A model generated the notes under the pieces. It was not told where the DNA came from, did not search any database, and saw only the letters and a program-made list of their open reading frames with translations. A DNA stretch of 64,000 nucleotides from Oceanisphaera arctica (GTDB lineage Bacteria > Pseudomonadota > Gammaproteobacteria > Enterobacterales > Aeromonadaceae). The first letter of the stretch is position 1; each line of letters starts with the position of its first letter. The stretch is taken from positions 1 through 64,000 of the forward strand of contig NZ_MPZM01000003.1 in assembly GCF_002936955.1 (NCBI RefSeq). Reading direction: 5' to 3'. This document shows positions 33,805 through 43,493 of the stretch, in pieces. Position numbers and translations under genes: made by a program.

Positions 33805-34290
33805 ATGCAACGTCCCTGGTATCAGCAGTTCTGGCCCTGGTTTCTTATCGTATTGCCGCTGTGTGCGGTTGCGGCCAGCCTTTATACCTTTTACCTGGCA
33901 AGCTCCGGGGCCGACAGCATGGTGGTCGATGACTACTACAAAAAAGGCCGGGCCATCAACCAGGATCTCAGCGAGCTGAAACAGGCCGCCGATCTGGGTC
34001 TGGTGGCCGAACTGAGCTATCAGGGTGGTCAGCTCGCACTCAAGATTGAAGGTCAGCATAATAATGGTGAGGCGGTACGGATGTACTTCACCCACCCTAC
34101 CCTGGCCAAGCAGGATCAACAGATGCTGATGACCAGCGACGCGAGCGGTGTGTATCGAGAGCGGCTGGATCAGCCCTTGATGAAGGGCCAGTGGAACCTG
34201 CAGATTGAGGCCTTCGATGGCCACTGGCGCATGCAAAAACGCATCAGCCTGCCGATAGCCGATCGGCTGATCATTCGCGCCGGGAGCTGA
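33805..34290 (+). CDS. ccoH: FixH/CcoH family cbb3 oxidase assembly protein
   Basis: 161 aa with an N-terminal TM helix (WPWFLIVLPLCAVAASLYTF) and a periplasmic FixH domain containing VVDDYYKKGRAINQDL, a family signature. Needed for assembly or stability of cbb3 oxidase. The ATG at 33805 has AGGA 8 nt upstream; a TTG at 33799 is less likely. First gene of a ccoHIS-SafE operon, 2 bp before ccoI. Confidence 0.92.
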   Translation: MQRPWYQQFWPWFLIVLPLCAVAASLYTFYLASSGADSMVVDDYYKKGRAINQDLSELKQAADLGLVAELSYQGGQLALKIEGQHNNGEAVRMYFTHPTLAKQDQQMLMTSDASGVYRERLDQPLMKGQWNLQIEAFDGHWRMQKRISLPIADRLIIRAGS

Positions 34291-34292
34291 TC

Positions 34293-36662
34293 GTGGGCGG
34301 CTGCTTTCACTGCGGTGAAACCATTCCCACCGGCAGTACCTATCAACTGGAGCTGGAGGGCCTCAATCAGCCCTTCTGCTGCCCTGGCTGCCTGGCGGTG
34401 GCTGATACCATTATCGACTGTGGTCTGGGCAGCTACTATCAACATCGCTCTGCTCCCGCCCCCAAGGCCGATGCGGTTCCCGACGAGCTTAAACAGCTGC
34501 AGCATTACGATCTGGCCGAGATACAGCAGGACTTCGTCAGCGATAAAGACAATCTCAAAGAAGTACAGCTTTCCATCACCGGACTGAGTTGTGCCGCCTG
34601 TGCCTGGCTGATCGAGCGTCACCTGGCCCGGGTGCCCGGGGTGTCATTGATTCAGGTCAATACCACCACAGAGCGGGCCCGGCTGCGCTGGCACGATAAA
34701 CAGGTGCCCTTGAGCCAGCTGCTGGCCGCCTTTGCCGATATTGGCTATCAGGCTCGGCCCTTTCAGCCCCATCAGCATGAGCAGGCCTACAACCGGGAAG
34801 TGAAATCCTATCTGCTGCGCATGGGCGTGGCGGGCATCGCCAGTATGCAGGTGATGATGGTGGCACTGGCGCTGTATGAAGATTTGTTTCCGGGCACCGA
34901 TGCGGATCTGGTCGAGTATTTCCGCTGGATAAGCCTCTGGCTGTCCATCCCGGTGATGACCTACTCTGCCCTGCCCTTCTATCGTAATGCCTGGCGCGGC
35001 CTTAAAAACCGGGCGCTGAACATGGACTTGCCGGTATCGCTGGCGATGGTGTTTGCCTTTTTCGCCTCGGTCTATGCCACCGTTACCCAGACCGGTGACG
35101 TCTATTACGAATGTGTATCCATGTTCGCCTTTCTGCTGCTGACCGGTCGTTTTCTCGAAATGCGGGCCAAGCGGCGGGCCTCGGAAACCACCGCGAACCT
35201 GACCTTGCTGGTGCCCATGCTGGCCCGGTTAGAAACCGAAGCCGGCGAGCAGGAAGTGGCCGCCAAAACCCTGCATCCGGGTCAGACTGTGCTGGTGGCG
35301 CCGGGCAGTCAGATCCCGGCCGATGCACAAATACTCGACGGCAGCACCAGCGTGGATGAATCGATGCTGACCGGCGAGCACCTGCCGGTGACCCGACACC
35401 CGGGCGATACGGTCTTTGCCGGCACCACCAACGTGGAGGCGCCCTTGCGGTTGCGGGTTCTGCGCCCCCTGGCCGATGCCCGGGTATCGGAAATACTGCG
35501 CGCGCAGGACGATGCCCTGGCGGAAAAACCCAGGGTAGCCATTCTGGCCGATCAGTTGTCCCGCTACTTTGTGGCGGCGCTGTTGCTGGTGACTCTGGCC
35601 ACCTATGTGGTATGGCTACAGCTCGATGCCGACAAGGCATTCTGGGTCATGTTGTCGGTGTTGGTGGCAACCTGTCCCTGCGCCTTGTCGCTGGCCACTC
35701 CCACCGCGCTGACAGTGGCGACCTCCCGTCTGAGCCGTTCGGGTGTGCTGGTGCGCCGGGCCCATGTGCTGGACACCCTGCCCAAGGTCACTCGCATCGT
35801 GTTCGATAAAACCGGCACCCTGACCCGGGGTGAGGTGGCAGTGACCTCTGTGACTCTGCTGGCCGACCTGCATGAGCTGCAGGTGCTGGCCATGGCCGCC
35901 GCTCTGGAAGCCCAGTCGGAACACCCCATAGCTCGTGCTTTTCGTCCTTGTCGGGATGAGCGACTTCAGGTGTCCGAGCGGCAAAATCGGGTCGGTCGCG
36001 GCGTCAGTGGCCTGATTGACGGCACCCGCTGGCATCTGGGCAGCGGTGCCTGGCTGGCACCGGATAATCAGGATGCCGAGCTCTGTGTCTATCTGGCCAA
36101 TGAGCAAGGCCCGGTGGCTCGTTTCGAGCTGACCGATCCGCTGCGCGAAGAAGCCGATGCCTTGATTCGTGACTGTCGGGAGCAGGGCATCGCCACCACC
36201 ATTCTGACCGGCGACAGTTCCGGTCAGGCCGAACGGGTTGCCGAGCGGCTTGGCGTCGACACGCTGATCAAACACGCCAGTCCCGATGACAAGCTGGCCT
36301 ATCTGCGCAGTTGTGATCAGGCCGGTGAAATCTGCCTGATGGTGGGTGATGGCATCAACGATGCGCCAGTGCTGGCCGGGGCTCATGTCTCCTTTGCCAT
36401 GGCCGGCGGCACCGATATCGCCAAAAACAGTGCCGACGCCATCATGCTGGCCGACGATCTGCGGCACATTCTTACCGCGCGGCATATCTCTGCCCGCTGC
36501 CGACGGGTGATTAAACAGAACTTTAGCTGGGCGCTGGGTTATAACCTGGTGATACTGCCGCTGGCGGCCATGGGCCAGGTTTCTCCCTGGTTTGCCATGA
36601 TAGGCATGTCGGTCAGCTCCCTGATTGTGATGACCAATTCACTGAGGCTTTCTAGACTATGA
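34293..36662 (+). CDS. ccoI: Copper-translocating P1B-type ATPase CcoI/FixI
   Basis: 789-aa copper exporter that supplies CuB of cbb3 oxidase. The N-terminal Cys-rich domain (CFHCG, CCPGC) precedes an HMA domain with GLSCAACAWL (Cys100, Cys103). Then come TM helices, the TGEHLPV actuator motif, the CPC ion site (461-463), the phosphorylated Asp505 in DKTGTLTRG, SEHPIA and GDGINDAPVL. GTG start. It overlaps ccoS by 4 nt. The domain order distinguishes this FixI/CopA2 type from detoxifying CopA. Confidence 0.95.
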   Translation: MGGCFHCGETIPTGSTYQLELEGLNQPFCCPGCLAVADTIIDCGLGSYYQHRSAPAPKADAVPDELKQLQHYDLAEIQQDFVSDKDNLKEVQLSITGLSCAACAWLIERHLARVPGVSLIQVNTTTERARLRWHDKQVPLSQLLAAFADIGYQARPFQPHQHEQAYNREVKSYLLRMGVAGIASMQVMMVALALYEDLFPGTDADLVEYFRWISLWLSIPVMTYSALPFYRNAWRGLKNRALNMDLPVSLAMVFAFFASVYATVTQTGDVYYECVSMFAFLLLTGRFLEMRAKRRASETTANLTLLVPMLARLETEAGEQEVAAKTLHPGQTVLVAPGSQIPADAQILDGSTSVDESMLTGEHLPVTRHPGDTVFAGTTNVEAPLRLRVLRPLADARVSEILRAQDDALAEKPRVAILADQLSRYFVAALLLVTLATYVVWLQLDADKAFWVMLSVLVATCPCALSLATPTALTVATSRLSRSGVLVRRAHVLDTLPKVTRIVFDKTGTLTRGEVAVTSVTLLADLHELQVLAMAAALEAQSEHPIARAFRPCRDERLQVSERQNRVGRGVSGLIDGTRWHLGSGAWLAPDNQDAELCVYLANEQGPVARFELTDPLREEADALIRDCREQGIATTILTGDSSGQAERVAERLGVDTLIKHASPDDKLAYLRSCDQAGEICLMVGDGINDAPVLAGAHVSFAMAGGTDIAKNSADAIMLADDLRHILTARHISARCRRVIKQNFSWALGYNLVILPLAAMGQVSPWFAMIGMSVSSLIVMTNSLRLSRL

Positions 36663-36901
36663 ACGACGTCGAAATCTGGTACCTGATGATCCCCATCGCC
36701 ATGGTGTTTGCTGCCATCGCTATCGCTGTCTTCTTCTGGTCGGTAAAAAGCGACCAGTTTGAAGATCTGGATCGGCATGGCAGCAATATCCTGTTTGATG
36801 ACGACGACGTGGCTCATCAACAGGCGCAACGGCAAGGTCCGCAAGACCACCACAAACAGGACGCCCCCAAACCGAAGAGCCGGCATGACCACTCAGCTTG
36901 A
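36659..36901 (+). CDS. ccoS: cbb3 oxidase maturation protein CcoS
   Basis: 80 aa. One TM helix (WYLMIPIAMVFAAIAIAVFF) is followed by FWSVKSDQFEDLDRHGSNIL, the CcoS signature, and a His/Gln-rich tail that is longer than in many homologues. Required for cofactor insertion into CcoN. Coupled to ccoI by a 4-nt overlap and overlaps the next gene by 17 nt. Confidence 0.93.
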   Translation: MNDVEIWYLMIPIAMVFAAIAIAVFFWSVKSDQFEDLDRHGSNILFDDDDVAHQQAQRQGPQDHHKQDAPKPKSRHDHSA

Positions 36902-37565
36902 TGCATGGGCTGCGTTGCTGATTGGCTTTCTGGGGGCCGGTCACTGCATCGCCATGTGCGGCGGCGTGGCGGCGGCCTTTTCCATGGCCATCCCTACTAC
37001 TCAGCGCCGTTGGCAATGGCTGTATCTGCTCAGTTACAACGCCGGTCGCATTGTCAGTTACAGCCTGGCCGGTGCCTTGGTCGGCGGTGTATTCGCCAGT
37101 CTGGCGGACGTCAGTCTGGGTAAGCAGGGTCTGGTATTTCTTCGGCTGCTGGCCGGGGTGATGACCATACTGCTCGGGCTCTATCTGGCACGCTGGTGGT
37201 TTGTGTTGCTGAAACTGGAGAAGCTCGGTAATGGCCTCTGGCGTCATCTCAAACCGCTGGCCGGTCGTTTTGTGCCGTTTAGGCATCCCGTTGCGGCCCT
37301 GCCCTTCGGCATGATCTGGGGCTGGTTGCCTTGCGGCCTGGTGTATTCGGCGCTGACCTGGAGTGCGGTGTCGGGCGGCGCCATGGAAGGCGCCCGGGTG
37401 ATGGCCTTGTTCGGGCTGGGCACCCTGCCTACCCTGCTGGCACTGGGCGGGCTGGCCGGCCAGCTCAGGCATTGGCTCAACCATCCGGGGTTTCGTCAAA
37501 GCTCGGGCATCTTGTTGATTTGTTATGGTTTGTTCACGCTCTACCAGGCTTTTTCGCTGCTTTAA
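36885..37565 (+). CDS. TauE/SafE-like membrane protein of the cco cluster
   Basis: 226 aa with about six TM helices. It begins MTTQLDAWAALLIGFLGAGH, and HCIAMCGG (residues 20-27) and WGWLPCGLVYSAL each carry conserved Cys pairs typical of the DsbD_2/SafE-like proteins in cbb3 clusters, thought to help copper or heme delivery. The start at 36885 overlaps ccoS by 17 nt; an upstream in-frame ATG at 36759 would run antisense-like through ccoS. No dedicated terminator is seen before fnr. Confidence 0.85.
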   Translation: MTTQLDAWAALLIGFLGAGHCIAMCGGVAAAFSMAIPTTQRRWQWLYLLSYNAGRIVSYSLAGALVGGVFASLADVSLGKQGLVFLRLLAGVMTILLGLYLARWWFVLLKLEKLGNGLWRHLKPLAGRFVPFRHPVAALPFGMIWGWLPCGLVYSALTWSAVSGGAMEGARVMALFGLGTLPTLLALGGLAGQLRHWLNHPGFRQSSGILLICYGLFTLYQAFSLL

Positions 37566-37626
37566 CACGCTATTAAGCCCCTGACATCGGTGCTATGATT
37601 GTGCTGTGATGCCATCGCCGTATTTA

Positions 37627-37766
37627 GCCATGGGGAAATCAGATAACAACAACTAAAACTGCCGCGAGCAGTTGTGACATTCACTGCCAGGGTTGAGCCA
37701 TGGGAAATATTATAAAGGCAACTAAAACTGCCGCGAACAGTTCTTCAATTCACTGCCAGGATTGCA
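37627..37766 (+). repeat. 70-bp tandem duplication across the fnr start
   Basis: Units 37627-37696 and 37697-37766 both begin GCCATGGG and share AACTAAAACTGCCGCGA, CAGTT and TTCACTGCCAGG. The second unit contains the true fnr start and first 22 codons. The first carries a decoy ATG (37630) that reads MGKSDNNN and stops. Differences between the units are concentrated in the 15 bp after the ATG and around position 48. Confidence 0.85.
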
Positions 37767-38446
37767 GTATCAGCCAGTTATGTATTCCGCTCGGGCTTAA
37801 CACCGACGAGCTGGACGAGCTGGACAACATCATAGAGCGCAAAAAACCGATTCAGAAAGGTCAGGAACTGTTCAAGGCTGGCGAAGAGCTGAAGGCGCTT
37901 TACGCTATCCGCTCCGGCTCTATCAAGTCTTATACCATTAGCGAGCAGGGCGACGAACAGATCACGGCCTTCCATCTGGCCGGCGATCTCATCGGCTTCG
38001 ACGCCATCAATAACGGTAGCCACCCTTCTTTTGCCCAGGCGCTGGAAACCGCCATGGTATGCGAGATCCCCTATGAGGTGCTGGACGACTTGTCTGGCAA
38101 GCTGCCCCGGCTTCGGCAGCAGATCATGCGGTTGATGAGCAACGAGATTAATGGCGATCAGCAGATGATACTGCTGCTTTCCAAGAAAACCGCGGAAGAG
38201 CGACTGGCCTCTTTTCTGCACGCCCTGTCGAACCGCTTTTCCATGCGCGGCTTTTCGGCCCGCGAATTTCGCCTGACCATGACCCGGGGTGATATCGGCA
38301 ACTATCTGGGATTGACTGTCGAAACCGTCAGCCGCCTGCTGGGTCGCTTTCAGAAAAACCATCTTATCGAGGTGGACGGCAAGTATATTCGCATCGTGGA
38401 TCTGCCGGCTCTGGCCGCGTTGGCCGGAACGCCGCCGGCGGTCTGA
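37700..38446 (+). CDS. fnr: Oxygen-sensing regulator FNR (EtrA/Anr type)
   Basis: 248-aa CRP/FNR-family activator. The [4Fe-4S] ligands are present at Cys19, Cys22, Cys28 ([11 protein letters not shown]) and Cys121 (MVCEIP), matching E. coli Cys20/23/29/122. The C-terminal helix-turn-helix has [20 protein letters not shown] with the E--SR contacts for TTGAT. It likely activates ccoNOQP through the box at 30194. The start is at 37700; the N-terminal 16 residues differ from E. coli, and the upstream 70 bp are a copy of this region. Confidence 0.96.
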   Translation: MGNIIKATKTAANSSSIHCQDCSISQLCIPLGLNTDELDELDNIIERKKPIQKGQELFKAGEELKALYAIRSGSIKSYTISEQGDEQITAFHLAGDLIGFDAINNGSHPSFAQALETAMVCEIPYEVLDDLSGKLPRLRQQIMRLMSNEINGDQQMILLLSKKTAEERLASFLHALSNRFSMRGFSAREFRLTMTRGDIGNYLGLTVETVSRLLGRFQKNHLIEVDGKYIRIVDLPALAALAGTPPAV

Positions 38447-38479
38447 CGAGCATCATCACTTTCATGAAAGGGACTCTTT

Positions 38480-39391
38480 ATGATTAAGTATCAACATATT
38501 CTGGTGGTGATGGATCCGGTGGCAGAAAACCAGCCGGCCCTGCACCGCGCCGTGTCTGTCGCCGCGCTGCAGGAGCAGGCCGACATCACCCTGTTTCTGC
38601 CCATCTACGACTTTTCTTATGAAATGACCTCCATGCTGTCCAGCACCGAGCGGGACGAAATGCGTGAAGGGGTGATTCAGAGCCAGGAAGAGTGGCTGAA
38701 AACCCTGCTGACGCCCTATGAAGACAGCAAAATTCGTTTTGCTATCAAGGTGGTATGGCACAGTCGTCCGTTCGAGGCCATTATTCAACAGGTTCAGGAT
38801 GGTCAGCACGATTTGGTGGTGAAAAGCACCCACAAGCATGCGCTGATCCAGTCCTTTATCTTTACTCCCACCGACTGGCATCTGCTGCGCAAGAGCCCCT
38901 GCCCCGTGCTACTGGTCAAGGAGCGGGACTGGCCCATGGGTGGCAATGTACTGGCGGCCGTCAACTGCTGCAGCGACGACAAGGGCCAGGAAGCGCTGAA
39001 TAACAAGGTCATCGCCGAAAGTGCGGAAGTGGCCCGGTTGCTGTCGGCCAGCCTGCATCTGGTGAACGCCTATCCCATTACCCCGACCAACATGGCGCTG
39101 GAGCTGCCGGACTTCGACCCTCATGTCTACAATGCCGCGGTGAAGAAACACCATGAGCGCGCCTTGTATGAATATGCGGTGCGTTTCGATCTGGAGTCCA
39201 AAGCGCTGCACCTGGAGGAAGGACTGGCAGAAGAAGTCATTCCCCGCTGTGCTGATGCCACCAACGCCAGCCTGGTGATCCTGGGCTCGGTCGGCCGCAC
39301 TGGCCTGTCCGCCGCCCTGCTCGGCAATACCGCCGAGCATGTGATCGACAAGCTCAGCTGTGACGTACTGGTACTGCGGCCCGACGTCTAA
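38480..39391 (+). CDS. uspE: Tandem universal stress protein UspE
   Basis: 303 aa made of two Usp domains (about 1-145 and 150-303). The N-terminal block [20 protein letters not shown] is strongly UspE-like, and the second domain ends with [20 protein letters not shown], the nucleotide-binding G-x-x-G motif. E. coli uspE also follows fnr. Proposed roles are in stress survival and motility/adhesion. It is 33 bp after fnr and probably co-transcribed. Confidence 0.94.
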   Translation: MIKYQHILVVMDPVAENQPALHRAVSVAALQEQADITLFLPIYDFSYEMTSMLSSTERDEMREGVIQSQEEWLKTLLTPYEDSKIRFAIKVVWHSRPFEAIIQQVQDGQHDLVVKSTHKHALIQSFIFTPTDWHLLRKSPCPVLLVKERDWPMGGNVLAAVNCCSDDKGQEALNNKVIAESAEVARLLSASLHLVNAYPITPTNMALELPDFDPHVYNAAVKKHHERALYEYAVRFDLESKALHLEEGLAEEVIPRCADATNASLVILGSVGRTGLSAALLGNTAEHVIDKLSCDVLVLRPDV

Positions 39392-39407
39392 TCCCGCCAC
39401 TGGCGCC

Positions 39408-39435
39408 TTGCCCTCGGGGCGCCAGTCACTATAAT
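39408..39435 (+). promoter_or_regulatory. Probable promoter of ttcA
   Basis: TATAAT at 39430-39435 with TTGCCC (39408-39413) 16 bp upstream. A 9-bp-stem hairpin (39399-39407 with 39418-39426) overlaps it and may end uspE transcription. Confidence 0.5.
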
Positions 39436-39462
39436 AGCCCCAGTTTTTTTGCCGGGGTTACC

Positions 39463-40416
39463 ATGACCGAACAAGCGATTTCCGAACAAGACAAGTCAGT
39501 TCAAACTGCCAAGCAGGACTACAACTTCAACAAGCTGCACAAGCGACTGCGTCGTCATGTGGGCGAAGCGATTGCCGACTTCAACATGATTGAAGAAGGC
39601 GATAGGGTCATGGTGTGCCTGTCCGGCGGCAAAGACAGCTATGCCATGCTCGATATTCTGCTCAACATGAAAGCCCATGCGCCGATCCATTTCGACATCA
39701 TTGCGGTGAATCTGGATCAGAAACAACCGGGCTTTCCCGAGCATGTGCTGCCCGCCTACCTGGACGAGCTGGGCGTGGAATACAAGATAGTGGAAGAAGA
39801 TACCTACTCCATCGTGATGGACAAGGTGCCGGAAGGAAAAACCACCTGCTCGCTGTGCTCCCGCCTGCGCCGAGGGATTCTGTACCGTACCGCCACCGAG
39901 CTGGGAGCCACCAAAATTGCCCTGGGCCATCACAGAGACGACATTCTCGAAACCTTGCTGCTGAACATGTTCTATGGCGGCACCATGAAGTCGATGCCGC
40001 CCAAGCTGGTCAGCGACAACGGCAAGCACGTGGTGATCCGTCCGCTGGCCTACTGTAAAGAAAAAGACCTGGTGCGCTTTGCCGAAGCCCGTGAGTTTCC
40101 GATCATCCCCTGCAACCTGTGTGGCTCGCAGGAAAACCTGCAACGTCAGGCCATCAAGAACATGCTGCAAGACTGGGACAATCGCTTCCCGGGCCGCATC
40201 GAAAGCATGTTCCGCTCGCTGCAGCAAATAGTTCCGTCTCACCTGCTGGATCATCAGCAGTTCGACTTCAAAAACATCACCAGCGACTCGGGCGTGATCG
40301 ACGGCGGTGACATCGGCTTCGACAAGCCGGACGTGGCGCCGCGCTTTATTGATGAAGAAGAGGAAGACGCCGCCCCGCCACTGGGTGAACGGCTCGACAT
40401 CATCGAAGTGAAATAA
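39463..40416 (+). CDS. ttcA: tRNA 2-thiocytidine(32) synthetase TtcA
   Basis: 317-aa PP-loop ATPase that thiolates C32 of some tRNAs using an iron-sulfur cluster. SGGKDS at 54-59 is the PP-loop. Cluster cysteines are Cys129 and Cys132 ([10 protein letters not shown]) and Cys217/Cys220 (CNLCG). Ends at a strong terminator. Gene order fnr-uspE-ttcA is as in E. coli and Vibrio. Confidence 0.96.
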   Translation: MTEQAISEQDKSVQTAKQDYNFNKLHKRLRRHVGEAIADFNMIEEGDRVMVCLSGGKDSYAMLDILLNMKAHAPIHFDIIAVNLDQKQPGFPEHVLPAYLDELGVEYKIVEEDTYSIVMDKVPEGKTTCSLCSRLRRGILYRTATELGATKIALGHHRDDILETLLLNMFYGGTMKSMPPKLVSDNGKHVVIRPLAYCKEKDLVRFAEAREFPIIPCNLCGSQENLQRQAIKNMLQDWDNRFPGRIESMFRSLQQIVPSHLLDHQQFDFKNITSDSGVIDGGDIGFDKPDVAPRFIDEEEEDAAPPLGERLDIIEVK

Positions 40417-40440
40417 CCATCGATGTGAGCGATGTGAGAC

Positions 40441-40472
40441 AACAAAAAAGGCGCCGCGGCGCCTTTTTTGTT
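40441..40472. terminator. Strong terminator after ttcA
   Basis: Perfect 15-bp arms AACAAAAAAGGCGCC and GGCGCCTTTTTTGTT around GC. Symmetric, so potentially bidirectional. Confidence 0.9.
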
Positions 40473-40690
40473 GGTTACTGTTTACTGATGATCGGCTGCA
40501 GAATTTTATCCTGTCTGGTATCGATTATTGCCGGGCCAACATTTCACTACATAGAGGTTCATGCTGAGTTTTTGGCGAATGCATTATTACCATGCTGGTT
40601 TGGCTCTTGTAGGGGGCGATTTGTTGAAGTGCCGGTATCGCCTGCTAGCGCCGCCAGCAGACGACTAGGGATGGGTTCATGGCGTGTCGG

Positions 40691-40713
40691 AAGAGGCAAC
40701 CCTGTTGCCTCTT
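40691..40713. terminator. Hairpin at the end of the DUF2987 gene
   Basis: Perfect 10-bp stem AAGAGGCAAC/GTTGCCTCTT with a 3-nt loop, 11 bp past the stop of the minus-strand gene at 40724. The T run is short on either strand. The other 200 bp of the 40473-40690 gap show no gene. Confidence 0.5.
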
Positions 40714-40723
40714 TATTCAGAGC

Positions 40724-41323
40724 CTAAAACCAGGGAGTGATCCGTACTGCCGGCAGTGACAGGGTGCGCTCGTCAGCCAGATCGGCATCACTCAGTTTTA
40801 ATTGTTCCACGCCGTTCAGAGTTTGCCCCGGCTTGGCCGGATGCAGCTTTATCCCCTTCAGTTCCGGTACAAAGTATCTCCCCGGCCAGCCGGCCATCTT
40901 CTGCAGCAGACGATACATTTCGTCTTCTGCCTGGCGTAGTTGCGCCATGGACACATCGCCGGCGACCAGATTAGCCTGAATCTGAATGGATATATCACAC
41001 TGCTCGGTATCGGTCACCTCGAGTTCGACCAGGGCTTTGTCCAGATCCAGTTGTTTATCGTAGGGCAGTAAAAACTGGCCGTGGGGCAGCACCTCGACCT
41101 CCCCCTTGAGCGTGTCATCTACCCGAATGATGCCGGATTCTATGCTACATAGCCCCTGCTCGTCGGTGCGGCTCAGATAAAAACCGAGCTCGGCGTGCTC
41201 CACCTTGGCTTTTTCTACCTTGGACATGTACTTGTAAAAGCCGCTGTAGCCCAGGTTGAACGGCGTTGCCTGCGCCGGAGTAGTGGTCAGGGCCAGCATG
41301 GTAATGATGAAAGAGAGCCTCAT
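40724..41323 (-). CDS. DUF2987 periplasmic protein
   Basis: 199 aa with a Sec signal peptide (MRLSFIITMLALTTTPAQA) and the pattern LGYSGFYKYMSKVEKAK, GFYLSRTD, and the FVPELKGI region characteristic of DUF2987 (PF11205) of marine gammaproteobacteria. Function unknown. Its ATG overlaps the stop codon of the upstream membrane-protein gene by 4 nt, so the two are coupled. Confidence 0.82.
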   Translation of the reverse strand: MRLSFIITMLALTTTPAQATPFNLGYSGFYKYMSKVEKAKVEHAELGFYLSRTDEQGLCSIESGIIRVDDTLKGEVEVLPHGQFLLPYDKQLDLDKALVELEVTDTEQCDISIQIQANLVAGDVSMAQLRQAEDEMYRLLQKMAGWPGRYFVPELKGIKLHPAKPGQTLNGVEQLKLSDADLADERTLSLPAVRITPWF

Positions 41324-42090
41324 GCGTCGAAACGATCCTTGGGGGTATTGGAAAGGGTATTTGAAGAAGCGGCTTGCGGGCTGTCCGGCATGCCTTCAAC
41401 GCCACAGGCTTCCCGGTAGAGAATGCCTTTCACCACTATATACAGGGGGGCGACCCAGACAAGGCCGATGCCGAAGGTCAATACCGCGCCCATGAACAGC
41501 AACATCATCATCAAGTGGATAGACAGCAGCACCAGCCACTGGCGGGCAAAGAGTCGCAACGAGGTGGTAATGGCCTGTATCGGGCTCAGGCCCTTTTCCA
41601 GGATCAACGGAAAGGTGAACATCAGCGCCACGCTCAGGATCAGCGTCGGCAGCATCGACAACATGGGCGGCAGTCCCAGGCTCTGACCCAGGGGCAGAAA
41701 CAGACTGCTGATGATGCCCATGATCATGCTGGCCAGTGCCAGGGGCAACAGATAGCGGAAGTAGTCGAAAATCTGATTGGGGCGTATGGGTCTGTCTACG
41801 GATCTGTGCACGCCCATCATGTCCAGGCCGCCACTCATGGGCGCCATGATCATGGAAATCAGCAAGCCCAGCAGGCTCAGGTTCCATGAAGCCTCCTCGC
41901 CTTCGCCGCTGACTGTCACCAATAACTGGTTCAACAGCAGCCAGCAGCCGACCACGCCGACGGTGGCCAGCAATATCGGCATCTTGGCGCCCTGAATACG
42001 CTGCCAGGCCTCCTGAAAAACAGCCTTGGGAGTCAGTGTAAAGCCCTGCTCCAGCGATTGTTGCAGCCGGGCAAATCGTGGTTCGTTCAT
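41320..42090 (-). CDS. Multi-pass inner-membrane protein of unknown function
   Basis: 256 aa starting MNEPRFARLQQSLEQGFTLT. Five or six TM helices are visible (VGVVGCWLLLNQLLV, LLGLLISMIMAPM, LPLALASMIMGIISSLFL, MLPTLILSVALMFTFPL, LLSIHLMMMLLFMGAV). The layout is like YciC/DUF975-type proteins. Start 42090 is preferred to 42120, as AGAGA lies 6 nt before it. Precedes and overlaps the DUF2987 gene; the pair may work together at the envelope (inference). Confidence 0.72.
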   Translation of the reverse strand: MNEPRFARLQQSLEQGFTLTPKAVFQEAWQRIQGAKMPILLATVGVVGCWLLLNQLLVTVSGEGEEASWNLSLLGLLISMIMAPMSGGLDMMGVHRSVDRPIRPNQIFDYFRYLLPLALASMIMGIISSLFLPLGQSLGLPPMLSMLPTLILSVALMFTFPLILEKGLSPIQAITTSLRLFARQWLVLLSIHLMMMLLFMGAVLTFGIGLVWVAPLYIVVKGILYREACGVEGMPDSPQAASSNTLSNTPKDRFDA

Positions 42091-42326
42091 AATACGGTCT
42101 CTTACTTGAAGTGGTGCCATTATAACGGAGGAAGAGGGCTGAGGCAGTAGCGCTAAGCCATTATAAAAACAAGGGAATTAAAAAATGGGTCAGACAGTCG
42201 TTAAACAGTAAAAGTGTTCGGTTCGGCCATAAATATTCGTTTTGCTTCGGTGCAGCCCGGACCTAGAATGCGTGCTCTTTTTTATCTCAAAACGCGGCGC
42301 GTTTTCATCGAGGTGTATAAGGGTAC

Positions 42327-43493
42327 ATGGCGGAACACACTATTCCCCTGGTCTCTCTGACTGGTGTCAGTAAAACGTTCGACGGCAAAGCTATCATAGA
42401 CAACCTGGATTTATCCATTTATGACGGCGAATTCCTCACTATTCTTGGTCCCTCCGGTTGCGGTAAAACCACGGTGCTGCGCCTGCTGGCCGGTCTGGAA
42501 CAGGCAGACGGTGGCCGTATTACCCTCGCCGACGAAGACATTACCCGGGTAGCGGCCGAACACCGGCACGTGAACACCGTTTTTCAGAGTTATGCCCTCT
42601 TCCCCCACATGACGCTGTTCGACAACGTAGCCTTTGGTTTGCGCATGCAAAAGCTGCCGATGGCGGAGATCCGCCCGCGGGTGCTGGAGGCACTGAAGAT
42701 GGTGCAGCTGGAGCAGATGGCAAACCGCTATCCGCATCAGCTCTCCGGTGGCCAGCAACAACGGGTGGCTATCGCCCGGGCCGTGGTCAACCGCCCCAGA
42801 GTGCTGCTGCTCGACGAGTCGCTCAGTGCCCTCGACTACAAATTGCGCAAACAGATGCAGAGTGAGCTCAAGCAGCTGCAGCGCCGACTCGGCATTACCT
42901 TCGTGTTTGTGACCCACGATCAGGAAGAAGCCCTGTCCATGTCCGACAGGATTGTGGTGATGCACGCCGGTAAGATAGTGCAGGACGGCACCCCGCGGGA
43001 GATCTACGAGTCGCCCGCCAATCTGTTTGTGGCCCGCTTTATCGGCGAGATCAACATCATGGACGGCGAGCTGCTGGCGCGGGCCGAGCCGGCCGGCGCC
43101 TGGCATGCCCGGGTAGAAGGTCGGGAATGCGTGGTACACAGCAAGCACTCGTTCAGCGCCGGTGACAAGGTGTGCGTACTGCTGCGTCCGGAAGACGTGC
43201 GCATGAAGGTGAGTCGTTCCGAAGGCAACGAGCCGCAAGACACCACGACCCCGCAGACTCTCGATTCGCAAACTTTTGATCGACAAACAATGGGCGTGCC
43301 GGGGCGTATTGTCGAGCGGCTGTACAAGGGCGCCACTCTGGAGTCACGGGTGGCGTTGCAGTCGGGACAGCTGATCCTGATCTCCGAGTTCTTCAACGAA
43401 GACGATCCGGACTTCGATTATCGTCTGGGTCAGCAGGTAGACATCAGCTGGGCCGACAGCTGGGAAGTGGTGTTGCCCTATGAACAGCACTGA
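42327..43493 (+). CDS. potA: Spermidine/putrescine ABC transporter ATPase PotA
   Basis: 388-aa ABC ATPase with Walker [11 protein letters not shown]-loop [10 protein letters not shown], signature [14 protein letters not shown], Walker B VLLLDE and H-loop. The C-terminal TOBE domain (about 250-388) is interrupted by a Gln/Thr-rich linker near 300-325. First gene of potABCD; overlaps potB by 14 nt. Energises polyamine import. Confidence 0.95.
   Translation: MAEHTIPLVSLTGVSKTFDGKAIIDNLDLSIYDGEFLTILGPSGCGKTTVLRLLAGLEQADGGRITLADEDITRVAAEHRHVNTVFQSYALFPHMTLFDNVAFGLRMQKLPMAEIRPRVLEALKMVQLEQMANRYPHQLSGGQQQRVAIARAVVNRPRVLLLDESLSALDYKLRKQMQSELKQLQRRLGITFVFVTHDQEEALSMSDRIVVMHAGKIVQDGTPREIYESPANLFVARFIGEINIMDGELLARAEPAGAWHARVEGRECVVHSKHSFSAGDKVCVLLRPEDVRMKVSRSEGNEPQDTTTPQTLDSQTFDRQTMGVPGRIVERLYKGATLESRVALQSGQLILISEFFNEDDPDFDYRLGQQVDISWADSWEVVLPYEQH

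Noticed and set aside
41374-41889. 171-codon plus-strand ORF rich in Gln and His
   Set aside because: Antisense to a membrane-protein gene; the Q/H-rich composition is what the complement of Leu/Met codons yields.
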